From: Bretschneidera sinensis
Lineage: Eukaryota > Streptophyta > Magnoliopsida > Brassicales > Akaniaceae
Reading direction: 5' to 3'
Assembly: GCA_023935145.1 (NCBI GenBank)
Contig: CM043698.1
Location: 34,923,501-34,987,500, forward strand
DNA length: 64,000 nucleotides
The first letter of the stretch is position 1. Every line of letters begins with the position of its first letter. The translations under genes and the position numbers were made by a program. Shown here piece by piece: positions 25,035-37,273 of this stretch. Under the pieces are notes generated by a model. It saw only the letters and a list, made by a program, of their open reading frames with translations. It searched no databases and was not told the DNA's origin.

Positions 25035-27649
25035 AATGTAGACACCAAAATGTTCACGGCTGTTACAGCTTTTCTTTCTTCTTTTATATAATTTTTATAG
25101 AAGAGCGCGTGTTTTATAAATAAAAAATAGCTTTATTTTTCTTTTTTTATTATTTTTATTTATTAAGTTGGGTTGTCACACTAAAAATTAAGTCAAGAAA
25201 ATCTGCCAAATTTTAAATACAGCATTAAAATTTACGGCCAATTTTTTTATTATATTTTTATTCATTAGTGGATTGTGTGGAGGATTATCGTTGGCAGCTG
25301 ATAATTTTCCACAACGTGATAGACAAATTAGGGAACCCATAATTCGTGGAGTGCGCCTACTTATTACTCCTAATTTAACGGCTTAGAATTTAGCGCATGA
25401 TTACGATTGGCAGCAATGAAAAAGAAAGAATAGTAACTTATGAATATTTTTAATTGTTTTAATTTTTAAAATCAATTCAATCATTTTTATTTCGGTAAAA
25501 TTTTTTATCAAATACTTAAACAAAATTTAGACGCCACCTAATAAATGTACAAGTTCTTTATCTCTATTCGTTTTAAAGCTGATATTATTTTCAATAGCTT
25601 GACGACGAAATTTATATTAGAAATATATAATTTAATTGATTTTAAAAGTTTATATATTAAATTAAAGCAATCGAAAGTAAATAGAATAAATAACCTCATT
25701 TCTAAATTACAATGAGTAAACTCATAATAAAACATTGACTTTATTTATAATCCAACAAATCAACAAAGAAAATTAAAACAGAATGTCTTACTCTTTTATC
25801 ATATCTCCATATTAAGAATATGATTCGCAATTACCAATTTGTAATACTATGGATTTATTTTTCAAAAGTATCATCTGTAATTATTTTTGAATTCATTAAC
25901 CATATATATCAAAAAAAATTTTATTATATTATTTAATATGAGATATGAGTCGACATATTTTTTTTTTAGACAAAATCACGTAAATATAAAACAATCGAAC
26001 AAATCACAAAATCAAAATAGTGGTCCTGGTTCATATACATGGTTGTTGACCTAAGTTGACTCTAACATTACTTATAGCACCACAAACTCATCACCTTAAA
26101 CTGTTTGTTCTAACACTTGCTTGCTTTTGAGTTTATAAAGACTTAAATACGTATCAAACATATTTTGGATTGCATTACCAAAATGAAAAACGAATCATGA
26201 CAAAAAAAAAAATTATTATAATAATTTATTATTATTTTTATACTAAAAAATATACTTTCACTTTAATTTCAAATTTAAACTCTAATTTCGCACTTCCAAA
26301 CGTTACTTTAACTTAACCTAGAGGTTGTTCACGTAAGCCGACGTCACACAACAACTTTCTTGTTCGATATAATAAATACTAATTCAGAATAAAAGTCCAT
26401 TTTCTAATCTTGGCAGTCTCAGCTCTCAAACCCAAGCTGATTAGAGGCTTGAATTTAAGGAACCAAAAAGAGGGAGAAAGAACTAGTAGTTCAAGTTGTG
26501 GACTACCAAATTTCTCGACGTTGGTAGAAAGACGCTATTGTCACAAAAACAATTAATTTTGGTTTTTAGTGATATATGATATTGCAAAAAAAAATAAAAA
26601 TATGTGAGCTGTACAAGCATATCAAGATAGAATTGAGTGTCACCAAATTGATTAGACGATTATGAAAACGATTTATCGTATTTAATATTATTTTTTCTGG
26701 TCCACACATTTTAATATAAATTATTAATAACAGATATTTAATTGCTACGTTACTGCTACACCTAAATAATAATAAAAAGTAAATTGTTGTTTAATTTGTC
26801 TTTGCATTCATTAACCTTTTACAATTTGATCCTATCTCAACTTATAAATGATTTACATTTAAAATGAACGCAATTTGTTTTTCATATAATAAAGTTACCT
26901 ATATATATTTATTTCTTATTAAACATTTTTAACATATTCTAAGAAATATTTTTTTATTTTTCTTTCTTTGGTAATCGAAGAACTGGTTCTCGTCTGAAAA
27001 CCTAGAACCAAATCGCAAAATTACTTCCATGATGTGAGAAGAGGTTCAATAGAAATGTTGTTACTCAGCAACCAATTATTTCTCAAATCTCTCGCTAGAG
27101 GTTTCATACTTCATGCCCTTGAATGTTTTAACCAGAGGTTTCATACTTTTTTAAGTTTGATGTTGGGCCATTGATCAGCTCATTAGAAAGATTTAAATTT
27201 GAACACAAACTATTTTGAGGGATGGGCTTTAGTTGTGAAAGTGAGATAGGCTCAGCTGCTTAGTTTGACAGAGTCAAATATTTCTCTCTCCTCTTTTCTT
27301 AGAATTGAATAGCTTTTAACTTCCAATTTGGATTTCTTTTTCTAGATGGCTTTGCATAAGAGACTTCCAATTTATCAAATAGTGGTTGGCATAGCCCACC
27401 CAATTTTGAGGCCAACTAGTCAATAGTGGCAGTTTTCTGAGACTTGCCCAACTTTCTCCTTAGCCATAAGATTTGACCCCAAAACTGGCCATCCTTATGT
27501 CCAAATTAATGTTATAAACCTTGACTAAATTCCAAGAGTTTGAACAAAGTGGGCAAACCCTAATATACGTGTGACCTTTATGGAATTTAATGTAATAGTA
27601 TAAATTAAAATTTTTACTCCATATGTTACTAATCAATATTGTTTAATGC

Positions 27650-28702
27650 TGTTAAGGTATATAATATTTCTTATTCCTATTGTAATGTTAGTTTCTTAGT
27701 TTCATATGTATTAGTTTTTTAATTTATTATAACCCTAGGTTTTTTAGGTTTTACATTCTTAGACTATATGCTTGTATTCATTTTCATAGTACATAAATAA
27801 TATAAGAGTTTCTTCACCAATCTCTCTTTTTATTTTAACATGGTATCAGAGCTATTGATCATATTTTGAGAGTCATCTTTTGAGTTTCTGCAATTTTGGT
27901 GGCCAGTCTAACATCGCTCATCCGGACATAACCCATTTCCTTCTTGTACTAGACTATTATAATCTTTCATATTTTATTTTATTTTCCACCCCTGCAAATC
28001 AATTTACATTAGAAACATTGACCAGATCATGCAAGCCCGATAACATGTTTCTAGTTTGCTATATGTGCTCCCTAACATGTGATTACAATTTGAGTTCTGC
28101 CAAGCTTCACGACCTAAGATTCTACTATGGTCCTACCAAGCTCCACCACCTGTGATTCCACTCCGGGTCCTTGTCAACCACGTGTTCCATCACATCAGTT
28201 GACAGCTTAGCTATCACGTGTTTCGCTACGTCAACTTTTAAGTTCCGTCCCTCGATAATCCTCACCCAATCTCGTCCTATGTTTAGGTCATTCTTCTTTT
28301 TTCCAGAGAGAACATTTACAAAGAGGTGAGCTTGCATGTGAGGAAGAGTTACTTACCCATATATCAAAGCTTGGTATTAACCAGTAGAGTTCTTATCGAA
28401 ATTTGTTATTCTCGATGCTTCTTTGATTTAGTTTACAAATTTAAATTGACATCCACTTTACCTTATTGAGTTTGAGGGAACTGTTAACGTATGTGATATT
28501 TCATATTCCCTTTGCAATATTAGTTTCCTAGTTTCATATGTATTAGTTTCTTAATTAGTTTAGTTTCTTAATTTATTATAATTCTAAGTTTTTTAGGTTA
28601 TATATATATGTGTGTGTGTGTGCGCGCGCGCGCTTGTATTCATATTTCATAATACATCAATAACACAAAAGTTTATTCTTCAATCATTCTTTTATTTTAA
28701 CA
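27650..28702 (+). mobile_element. Short Ty1/copia-type non-autonomous LTR element (TRIM-like), 1053 bp
   Basis: The 5' LTR (27650-27840) starts TGTTAAGG and ends TTTTAACA. It is followed at once by TGGTATCAGAGC (27841-27852), complementary to initiator Met-tRNA and the usual Ty1/copia primer site. A purine-rich TTGAGGGAAC (28472-28481) precedes the 3' LTR (28482-28702), which starts TGTTAACG and ends TTTTAACA. The internal 630 bases hold no gag or pol. The LTRs differ by many substitutions, a duplicated TTAATTAGTTTAG-like stretch and an alternating TA/TG/CG run, so the insertion is old. Flanking 5-mers (AATGC and AGTTC) do not match. Confidence 0.8.
28599..28633. repeat. 35-nt alternating purine-pyrimidine tract (TA-TG-CG)
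   Basis: Consecutive TA, TG and CG dinucleotide blocks within the 3' LTR. The matching place in the 5' LTR has ordinary sequence. Confidence 0.9.
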
Positions 28703-30054
28703 AGTTCAATGGTTTTGGCCTCAAGTTTAAAGTATTTGGGTGTCTTGAGGTTTTGGGATCAATTCTCTAGACCGTCATTCTCTTCATTTAAAAATTTAAA
28801 TGAAAATCAAATTTATGATGAGATTGAATTTCATACTATCAACTTTCTTATATTCAACAGCCAGAATTGTTGTCATGCGAGTTGATGAAGATAAAATAAG
28901 ACTCTAGGTTAAATACACACGCGACAATTCTTTTGAGCATGCCAATGCCATGAATATTAGGATCAATTAATTCTTAGGAAGTAGGAAAGTTAGTTTTGAA
29001 ACAATTCTCCTAAGCACGGTCAGTGCCGTGAATCTTAGGATTCCAAGCAAGAATTTATTCCCACGAATGGTTAATTAGGTTATTCAATGCAAGCTAGTAA
29101 GCTACCAAGTCCATTACGGCAAGGGTCTTTAGCTACGACATAGTGTGTACCAAGGTCACATTAAGCATTCCAAGCACAAGAATGCAACAACACACTTTTC
29201 CTTTCCATCCAAATAAGTGTAACAATCTACATATGGTCCCTAGACACTTCTTTAATTGGTTAATTGACTAATACTGTATATTAGTCATTTTAAAACCTTT
29301 TCAATTTTGTCATTGTTGCCGCATTTCTTTTAAACCAAACCATGCACCTTTAAGCAAAAAAAATCATCTAAAAACTTCAAATTAGACATATCAACATTTA
29401 TTTAAAAAAACGTGAATTACTGTTTTAACCGTTTGTTAAGTTCTCAACAAAAATTAATCAATGTCAAAATTGAAAGGATTTTGAAAATATAAGAAAAATA
29501 TTGCCTCGGCTGAAATTTATGGAACGAAATTAAAAAAATGATGAGACTTTAGAGACAAAAAAAAAATTAATTTAGCAAAGGTTAATTCATAATTTCTTTT
29601 GAAGCATTAAATAAAGGTAAAAAAATCCAAGCTTAGCTTAGCCAAGCCAATCTACACTATCAACTGCATGATTACCGATTCTAACAGGATACTAGTACTA
29701 GAAAGAGCCGTCTATTGCTGTGTTTTTATCTTGTCAACATTTTCCTTTTCTACAAAGCAAAGCAACCAGAGACTTTGAGAAACTTTACACTTTGCTTCGT
29801 TTTTTCCCTTCTTTCCACGCTTTTGAAGCGGCACCTTTCAAGCATATAACCGTCTAGTCAGCCCCTCACTTTTTACAATTCCACCCTTCTCGGATCAAAC
29901 GGTTTTCTATTTCAAGAAGCAACTAGAACAAACACCCTCTCCACTGACACGTGTCCTTTATCCAAACACATCTTTTCCTCGTGATCCGGTTCCTGTGGGT
30001 AACCCCATTCCTCCTCATCATCACCAATCCACAACATCAGATAACGTGTATGTA
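28703..30054. other. Intergenic spacer downstream of the HSF gene
   Basis: No gene recognised. It contains the presumed 3' UTR of the HSF gene adjacent to 30054 and unassigned sequence beyond. Confidence 0.5.
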
Positions 30055-31107
30055 TCACCTGCTGCCGAGTTCGAGCCACGAGCGATCCTGATTATCAAGA
30101 TTCCCATCTAACGGCTCTAATTTTACGTCGGACTCGGGTTCACCTTCACGCTCCTGTTGCTGATTATTTTGCCCTTGCCTCTCGTCTTCCTCCTCGTCCA
30201 TCCTCACGCGTTTGATTCCAATCGAAACCCCAAACAGCCTCGGCGTCACCTCCTCTTCGGGTAAAGCGCCACCTCCCACGGCGGTTTCCTCCGCCGAACC
30301 TGCCGGTTGCCTCTCCGGCAACGGCTTCCCGTCCGGAACGTTCGCGCTCTCCATCTGAGCGGAAGCGTAGTTCGTCATCAAAGTGAGTACGTTGTTACAC
30401 AACCCCTTCATCTGAGTCAACTCGTGACTCAGCTGCGTGTTCTCCTTCCTCAGCCTCTCGTTCTCTTCTACCAGCTCCGGCGCCGTGGAGAAGCTCGTGG
30501 TCCTCTGCAACGGAACAACGGCAGCTCCGATTGCGGTTGCCTGAGAGGAATTCGACGAGATCACCTGCTCTTCTCCGGAATTCGACGGAGATCCGGCGAG
30601 AACAACCGCAGGCACCGCCACCACCGTTACCGCTGCCGCAGACCCAGCCGCAGCCGTCGTCTGCGAAATTTTCCTCCTCTGTATGTCGCGCAGCAGCACT
30701 TTCTCCCCTCTCCGGAAACAATCATTCGCAAATTCCCACCGATCTGGCACCACCTTTCTAAACCCCTAATATCAGAAAAATAAATTGTAGGAAATTAAAT
30801 GAATTCATAAAAAGGAATATGAACATTGTTTTGAAAGGTTAATTTAATCAGAGTAACCAATTACATAAGTATTGAGCTGGCGAACGAAGCTGGAGAAGTT
30901 GTTGTGCTTGAAGTATTTGGGGAGCAAATCTCGTGCAAATTCAGCGGGGCGCCATACGATGAAGGTGGATCCGTCTTCGTTCCACGAGATCATGTCGTCC
31001 ATGGCGGGATCGTCGACAAGCTGATAGGTTTTGGTGAGGAACGGAGTGGGCAGAGATCTCTGTGACTCACCGGCGGCGGGTGATTCGCCGGTTTGTTCTC
31101 CCGGCAT
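30055..31107 (-). CDS. HSFB2B: Class B heat-shock transcription factor (HSFB2 type)
   Basis: Two exons, 31107-30865 and 30765-30055, with a 99-base intron (30864-30766), encode 317 residues. The DNA-binding domain starts near residue 20 ([20 protein letters not shown]) and continues through FVRQLNTY, then across the intron to [14 protein letters not shown]; the intron position inside the DNA-binding domain is the one conserved in plant HSFs. The heptad region at about 179-211 ([19 protein letters not shown]) lacks the class A insertion. The repressor motif LFGV is at about 258-261, followed by a basic KRVR at 266-269 (probable nuclear signal), then an acidic, Gln-rich tail. Known role: class B factors bind heat-shock elements, lack activator AHA motifs and usually act as repressors or co-regulators in heat and defence responses. 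Subclass B2 is a strong call; the b suffix is less certain. Confidence 0.93.
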
Positions 31108-31727
31108 AGGTTCGTTCTCTCGGCTCAGATCAGAACCCTAAAGGACGAACTTTTCTTTTTCTCCTTTTTGCTAGAATTTTTTCTGGAATTATAACTGATT
31201 TATGAAACACCACTTGGGATCAGATTGAATTAAAAATGAAAAAAATACAATATAAAATGAGAGCGTGATGCGTAATAAGTAATGCCCTGTTTGGTAGCTA
31301 AGAAAGTGGAGGAAAGGAAAAAAGAAGAAGAAATTAATGAACTTTTGGGTATCTTAGCCCACTCTTAACTTAGTATAAAAAGTCTCGAAAAAAAATACTA
31401 AAGTGAGGCAAATTCAAGTATTCAACTGATCAACTTGTTTCAACCTTCACGGGAGTTACTTATTTAGAAAAACTGAAACAGCTAGCACGAAAAAACAACA
31501 ATAAAACAGTTTCGAGATATAGAACTATCAATTTTCCATTTCATTTTTCAAGACAGTTTTTCTTCTCAGCATCCAAACAGAGAGTAAGAGCGAAATAAAC
31601 GAATCTGTCAGTTCAAAAGAAAATCGAAATGAATCTTGTTAACTGGGGAAAATTCTTGGAAAATGAAGAGATTATCTTTCTTTTTCTCACCAACCAAGCA
31701 AGAAACCGAAAATTGTAGACCGTTGAA

Positions 31728-31925
31728 CTAAGGGCCACCACCACAGGAACTGATTGAAAGATGCACGTCGATCTCAACAGAGAGGCGAGATGGGGGTGGG
31801 TTAGGTTTTGTTGTTTCTAGAAGGTTCTGGGTGGAGTTATTGAAAAGGGAATGGAAAAGAGAAACCGTGGGTTCGAGAAGGAAAGCAATCGAAAGATAAG
31901 AGAAAGAAGAAAAGGTAAAATTCAT
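31728..31925 (-). CDS. Possible upstream ORF of 65 codons in the HSF leader
   Basis: An ATG just downstream of the TATA-like region opens a 65-codon frame beginning MNFTFSSFSYL and ending SISSCGGGP, rich in Phe, Ser and Leu, ending 620 bases before the HSF start. The class B gene HSFB1/TBF1 is known to be controlled by upstream ORFs in Arabidopsis, so a regulatory peptide is conceivable. The transcript start is inferred only, and the frame may be coincidental. Confidence 0.25.
   Translation of the reverse strand: MNFTFSSFSYLSIAFLLEPTVSLFHSLFNNSTQNLLETTKPNPPPSRLSVEIDVHLSISSCGGGP
31815..31827. promoter_or_regulatory. Perfect three-unit heat-shock element
   Basis: TTCTAGAAGGTTC matches TTCnnGAAnnTTC exactly. 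It lies about 710 bases upstream of the HSF start codon and probably inside the transcribed leader. Confidence 0.7.
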
Positions 31926-31935
31926 GGGACCCAGA

Positions 31936-31958
31936 CGTATATAAATAATTAAATATAG
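31936..31958 (-). promoter_or_regulatory. TATA-like region of the HSF gene
   Basis: On the minus strand CTATATTTAA (31958-31949) is followed by TTATATAC (31943-31936). These lie about 90 bases downstream of the distal heat-shock element, a normal promoter arrangement. The implied leader is 800 bases or more unless a leader intron exists. Confidence 0.4.
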
Positions 31959-32043
31959 AAAGAGCAAGAGAGGGAAAGAAAATAGGAAGGCGCGAGAAGA
32001 GCGTTAAGTGTAGTACTTGCCTCTCCTTTCTTATTAGCGTCTT

Positions 32044-32056
32044 TTCCAGAAGTTTC
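32044..32056. promoter_or_regulatory. Perfect three-unit heat-shock element
   Basis: TTCCAGAAGTTTC matches TTCnnGAAnnTTC exactly and lies about 90 bases upstream of the TATA-like region, where a functional element would be expected. It suggests heat induction or self-regulation of this HSF gene. Confidence 0.75.
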
Positions 32057-34370
32057 TGTCTCTCTTTTTTCATTCAATTTTTTATATAATTTTCTAATTA
32101 AAGTAAAATTCGACTTATATTTTTATAGTTATTGATTGTGATGACTAAATACGTGTCGGCATGGATATGAAGAGAACAACCCTACGCTGAAGATAAGGGG
32201 TTTCGAGCGAAATAATGAGATTGGAAAACCTGGCGAGATAGAGATGGCGTTAGCCCTAAGCTCTGAGCCCTAGGGTTGTCTTGTCCCCATATGGCAGATT
32301 TGCAACGATGGGGACCATCACTGTTAAATCTGAAGCTGTTTGTTCTAAACGAGGATTTTACCATTTTAAAACTTTTGTGAGTGGTGGTGATTGTAAATGT
32401 GGTTGTGTAACTTCTACTTTGGCTTTACCATTTGTGATTGTGGATACTACTTTCTTCTTCTGGGTAAATTTTATTTTTAGACCTCGAAGTATACCTCGGT
32501 TTTTATTTTGATCCTTAGAATACAAAATTTCTTAATTGATGTCACCAACTATTAATTGCAATCTATTTTGGTCTCTTAAGTGACATTCTAAATAATTTTG
32601 ACTAAGGATTGTCAAATCTGCATGCTAACCTAGTTAACATTTTTTGACATGGGTTGGCTCTCCATCCATATCTCCATTTCTGATCTCGCGAACTCTCCCT
32701 CCTGATCTCAATCTTTGTCTCTCTCTCAAGCAGTGTCTATTTTAAAAAGCATGATATTTTCGTATTGAGCTGTGCGTTTTAGAGAGTGAGAGATTTGAGC
32801 TATGTCAACAAATGTTAGCCTGATCAGCATGTTGATATGGTAATTCTCGACCAAAATTAGTTGGAATGTCATAAAGGGATCAAGTTATAACGTAATCAAT
32901 AGTTGATAACAGTAATTGAGAATTTTTTAGTTGGGAGGCCAAATTAAGAAGGGAATTATATTTCGAGGACTAAAAATAAAATTTACCCTTATCCTTCTCC
33001 TAATATATAATTTTTATTTTTGAGATGCCTCGAACTAATTGTTCACGGTGAAAAGTAAAAATATAGGAGTATTATTTTTTCAATAATATTTTGGATTAAT
33101 TACATTTAAACTTGTTGAGATGAGTACACTTAGTATTTTAATATCAAGTCCAGTTTTAAATGGTAATCAAGGCACTTTCTTAATCTAGCCATTTTAAAAA
33201 AAAACTTATAAACCTTTAAAAAAATGGCATACTACGAAGTATAACTTATGAGACGGAAAGAGTAATAAAGCCAATATAACATGCTTGAAAATATATAAGA
33301 TTATATTTGATTAAAAGAGAATACCATTTATGTTATGCCATTTAAATTATTTATATTCAGTGGTGAGATGAATTATTGTATTATATATCTTTTATAGATT
33401 TAAACTAAACAAAAATTTTTCTATACAAAGAGAATGAAAGAGGAAACGTTGAAGAGTTTAATTTGAAAGTTGAAGAACATCCTCCATAAAAATTAAGAAA
33501 AGAAAAAAAGAGTTAAAGAAAATCTAGATAAAAGTGGGCCTTGAGAAGATATTACACTAGATTCCCATTTTTCATCTAAGGAACAAATAGAAGGAAAATA
33601 TATGATTTTTGTTAATTATATTTTGAATAAATTACAAATTTATTTTATTTTATAATTTTAATTACAACTCAGTTCACTAATTTACAACAAAGATAATTCA
33701 CCACAAAAAATTAATGTATACCTTATCAATCAATCATAATTGTTAATTTATGTATACTAAATGAAGCATCTAAAATGTTGATATTTTTAATGACAAAAAT
33801 ACTTTTGATTAAGTGATCATGTATTATATAAATGGTGTTTAATTTGTCAATTTTTACTTTATATTTTTTTAACTATAAATTAATATCACCAATTAGTTTG
33901 CACATATCATATTAAATCAATTTTACTGGATAAATCAAATACGAACTATTCTCATAAGTCTAACCTCAAAAAATCCATAATTTTTTTTTTTTTTTTTTTT
34001 TGTGAACTAACCATCCGTTTGAAGAGATAACTTTACATCTTTGCACCAGACGCTTGATCTTGGCCTTGAAAAAGAAAATAATTGTGGTCGGGGAGAAAAT
34101 ATCAAAATAATCATTGATAGGGAAAGTATACAAAATTTTTGAACCACCAATTAGGGAAAATATCAAAATTTTTGAACCACCAATTGGTATTGTTTGCATT
34201 TACACAAAAGATTGAAGATCAAAATTCATTCGAACCATAAAACGAGAAAGATAAGAAATGAATGAGGTCTACGTTTTTGCTGGCTAGTCCAATACAAGCA
34301 TACTCTTTGAATACAAATTTAAATTCAAAACAAAAACAGGTGCCAGTAACTCAGTAAACCCTAATCTAGT
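32057..34370. other. Intergenic spacer between HSF and helicase genes
   Basis: No gene recognised. At about 33979-34200 the minus strand carries an unidentified stretch ending in 18 A, with a direct repeat of TTGAACCACCAATT(A/G)G spaced by about 30 bases; it looks like a retroposed, poly(A)-tailed piece, but the source is not recognised. Confidence 0.5.
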
Positions 34371-34929
34371 CAGTGAAGTCTCAAGACTCAACTCTTCGCC
34401 TCCAACCAACCCTATCAGCATCGTCGTCATCGTCTCTCTGCCACTCTCATCTACTCAAGCGAAAGCCACAGCCAACCTGCAATCTCAACCCTCACCATCA
34501 CCGCCTTCTCATCCTCTCCCTCTATCACTCTGGCCCTTCATCGCCCCCGTGAACATCATCGGCTCATCGCTTTGAATTTTCACCATTAAGAAATCTGTAA
34601 GCAAAATCTCTCTCTCTGTGCTCTGTGTGTTCTACCAATTGTCAGTATGTGTCAAGCATTATTCTTCGATTCTTGTGGATAAACCTGAAATTGAAAGCAC
34701 AGTAACATTGTATTTTGTTCCCCTTGACTGCAACACAGAACGTAAACATGTTAATTATTGAAAAACTTGCAAAGCTCCTTCCTTTATCTTACCTTCTATA
34801 GACATAGCTAGAAAGATGATCGATAGAGATGCCCTTTGTATGTCTGCAGAAGTAAGCCTAGGAAGGCTTTGAAGATTTGACTAATTTACGTGAATTTGCA
34901 AGATTACAACTCGAGAGTGTAGTATATTT

Positions 34930-36420
34930 CTTTTTTGGATAGATGTAAAATTTATTACCCAAGAACAAAAAACAAAGCAGAGGCTTGCGACATATCAGAC
35001 TAGCAATAGTTAGTCAGAAAACAAACTACAATCAGAGAGTATGTTTAAGGCCCCAATTTAGAACAATTTCTTCATCAATAGAATCAAAACTGAAATGTTT
35101 AATGCCAATCATTTTATCTCTAACATCAACCCTAATGAAATTAGAACAGCTTCCTTACTGTGGATAGAATGCTTGTGAAGTCTAGAATTTCTTTCTCTCC
35201 ATAGATGATAGACATAAGCACTCCATTCTATCGTCATGAAGACAACAACCCAGTTTTTACCTTTTAAGTTCTGGGTGGCCCAAGAGAGCTCAGAATCCCA
35301 ATCATTCACAGTAGACTTGTTGATCTTTGAAATCAATCCTTACAATCTGAAGCCAAATATGTTTGGAGAAAGAGCAGCAAAAGAATAAGTGATCTCTAGA
35401 TTCCTCCTCACTATTACATAAAGAACATAAGGTGTTGATTGTAAGTCTCTATCAAGGATGGCAAACCAGGTAATAAAACTAGGGGTGGCAATTCGGGTTG
35501 GCGGGTCGTGTTCGTGTCGACACGAATACGACACGATTATTAATGGTTCGACACGAACACGACACGATTATTAATCGTGTCAAGAAAACCCAACACGAAC
35601 ACGACACGATTATTAAACGGGTAACACGACACGACACGCTTAACCCGTTTAATAAACGGGTCGTGTTAGACCCGACACAACACGACACGACACGTTTAAC
35701 CCATATAATAAACGGGTCGTGTTAGACCCGACACGACACGACACGCTTAACCCATTTCTGTGTCTGTGGATTGTAAAATTAGTATTAGGGTTTATTTTTT
35801 TTATATATATATATATTAAGATTTTTTTTTTAATTTAATAGATATTTTTTTTAAATGGGTCATAAATAGGTCATGGGTCATAACCGTGTCAACACGACCC
35901 ATCAACCCGCGACCCATTAATCGTGTTATAATCGTGTCATTTCGGGTTGGTGGGTCAACCCGCGACACAACACGATTATTCCGTGTCATAATCGTGTCGA
36001 CACGATTACGACACGAACCCGATTATACTCAACACTAACACGCTTTATTTCGTGTCGTGTCGTGTCGGGTTCACGTGTCGTGTCCAAAATTGCCACCCCT
36101 AAATAAAACCATGGTGTGGAATGAAATGCTGAAATCATATCAGATGGCACCAAGCAACTTCAGGCTTTTTATTTCGGATGGCATCCCATGTAGTTTTTGT
36201 TTGAAAAGAGCCACTAGGGGAAGGAATCCAAAGCACTTTGTCTGGATTAGGACTGAGAGTGATGGTGCTGCAGGCCAGTTCCAGTCATTATCATTAATAA
36301 CCGCTGCAACCTAGGGTTCAGCTATAGTAGAGTCATAGATCACTCTTCTAGAATACTGATCAAGCAAAGCACCTGTTGGGTGCCAATTCTCTTACCAAAG
36401 GTATGTATCTTCCACATTTA
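34930..36420 (-). mobile_element. LINE ORF2 3' fragment, split by a hAT-like insertion
   Basis: The minus-strand frame has DWDSELSWATQNLKGKNWVV and AYVYHLWRERNSRLHKHS (35109-35336), the conserved LINE ORF2 end; upstream, FITWFAILDRDLQ and related zf-RVT peptides continue to about 35475 and resume after 36110. The 3' end near 34930 has an A-rich tail. The break at 35480-36101 is exactly the hAT-like element. It belongs to the same family as the fragment at 2250-3600. It lies within the inferred 5' leader intron of the helicase gene. Confidence 0.7.
35480..36101. mobile_element. Non-autonomous hAT-type element, 622 bp, with 8-bp target-site duplication
   Basis: The left end is TAGGGGTGGCAATTCGGG and the right end, reverse-complemented, is TAGGGGTGGCAATTTTGG: 14 matching bases. 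Both sides carry the 8-mer AATAAAAC (35472-35479 and 36102-36109). The interior is made of tens of copies of CACGA/CACGAC words, in one orientation on the left and mostly the other on the right, plus two near-identical blocks of about 55 bp around 35640-35750. There is no transposase. The TAGGGGTG end and the 8-bp duplication fit the hAT superfamily. Confidence 0.9.
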
Positions 36421-37273
36421 TTAGCAGATGCTTGATAAAGTTATTTGCAATTGGTCTAGTTTCCATAATTTTCTCTTGTTTTTGGTTGGGTTAATGTGCT
36501 TCTGTTTGCTACTTTTCTCTATTTTTCCCCTTTGTTTGAGAGAACAAGGGACTCTGAAGATGGACTATAGTTTTGATACACGCATTATTAGTTTGTCAAT
36601 GTTTACATTGAGTATTGGTTTCATGTGAAACTATAAAATATGCTTTAAAAAATGAAATGGAGGAAAATGGGCTAAGATTCAAAATGAATAAAACGGTCTG
36701 GATTGGGTAACTGAACCGAACCTTTGGTTAATCAATGAATTTGGTTCGGTTTCTGTTCGATTTTTTTTGTGAATTGATTTTTGGTTTGGGTCAGTTAACC
36801 AAACTGTGCACACCCCTCGTTTCAAAAGTATAGATGTGGTGTTCTATTTGCATTGTAGTTTTAAGGAACACAAATCTAAGAAATGCTTATTATACCATCA
36901 GGAAGAAGATGGTCTTATTAATTTACTTAATGAAGAAACAATGTTCTAGTTTCATATATGTGAGAATGAACATATATTTTGGTGTGTTGTCTATAGTATG
37001 CAGTTCAAAACAATGTTCTAGTTTCACTTGTGCCTAAAATTTTGGGGATTTAGTGATTAGGTTGTTTCCTTTGATGGTTTCATATTTTGGTTTTGTTTCT
37101 GGTCATAATAATGGATCTTATATTTGTTTCAGTGCATTTGGAATTGCAACTTGAGGGGAAATTATCTTCTTTATGCTCCAAATGCCTTCAGCTGTCTTTG
37201 ATTTTCAAGTGCTACTGGGGTTGGTTTTTGTAAATAGGTATTCTTATTAGTGAATACAAAAAATTTACAAAAG

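Larger units (their letters stand above)
22799..27649. other. Gene desert, very AT-rich
   Basis: No gene recognised in almost 5 kb. It holds a fold-back element (23740-24015), a block of alternating AATTAATCGAT-like words rich in small palindromes (about 24440-24730) and a direct repeat (24962-25034). The short open frames here show no family resemblance. Confidence 0.7.

Noticed and set aside
30307..30783. 158-codon plus-strand frame over the HSF exon
   Set aside because: Antisense shadow of a GC-rich coding exon, Arg-rich as such shadows usually are.
37250..37273. Eight-codon N-terminal extension of the helicase
   Set aside because: The extended frame begins at GTG, not ATG; the first ATG in frame is at 37274 and gives the expected length.
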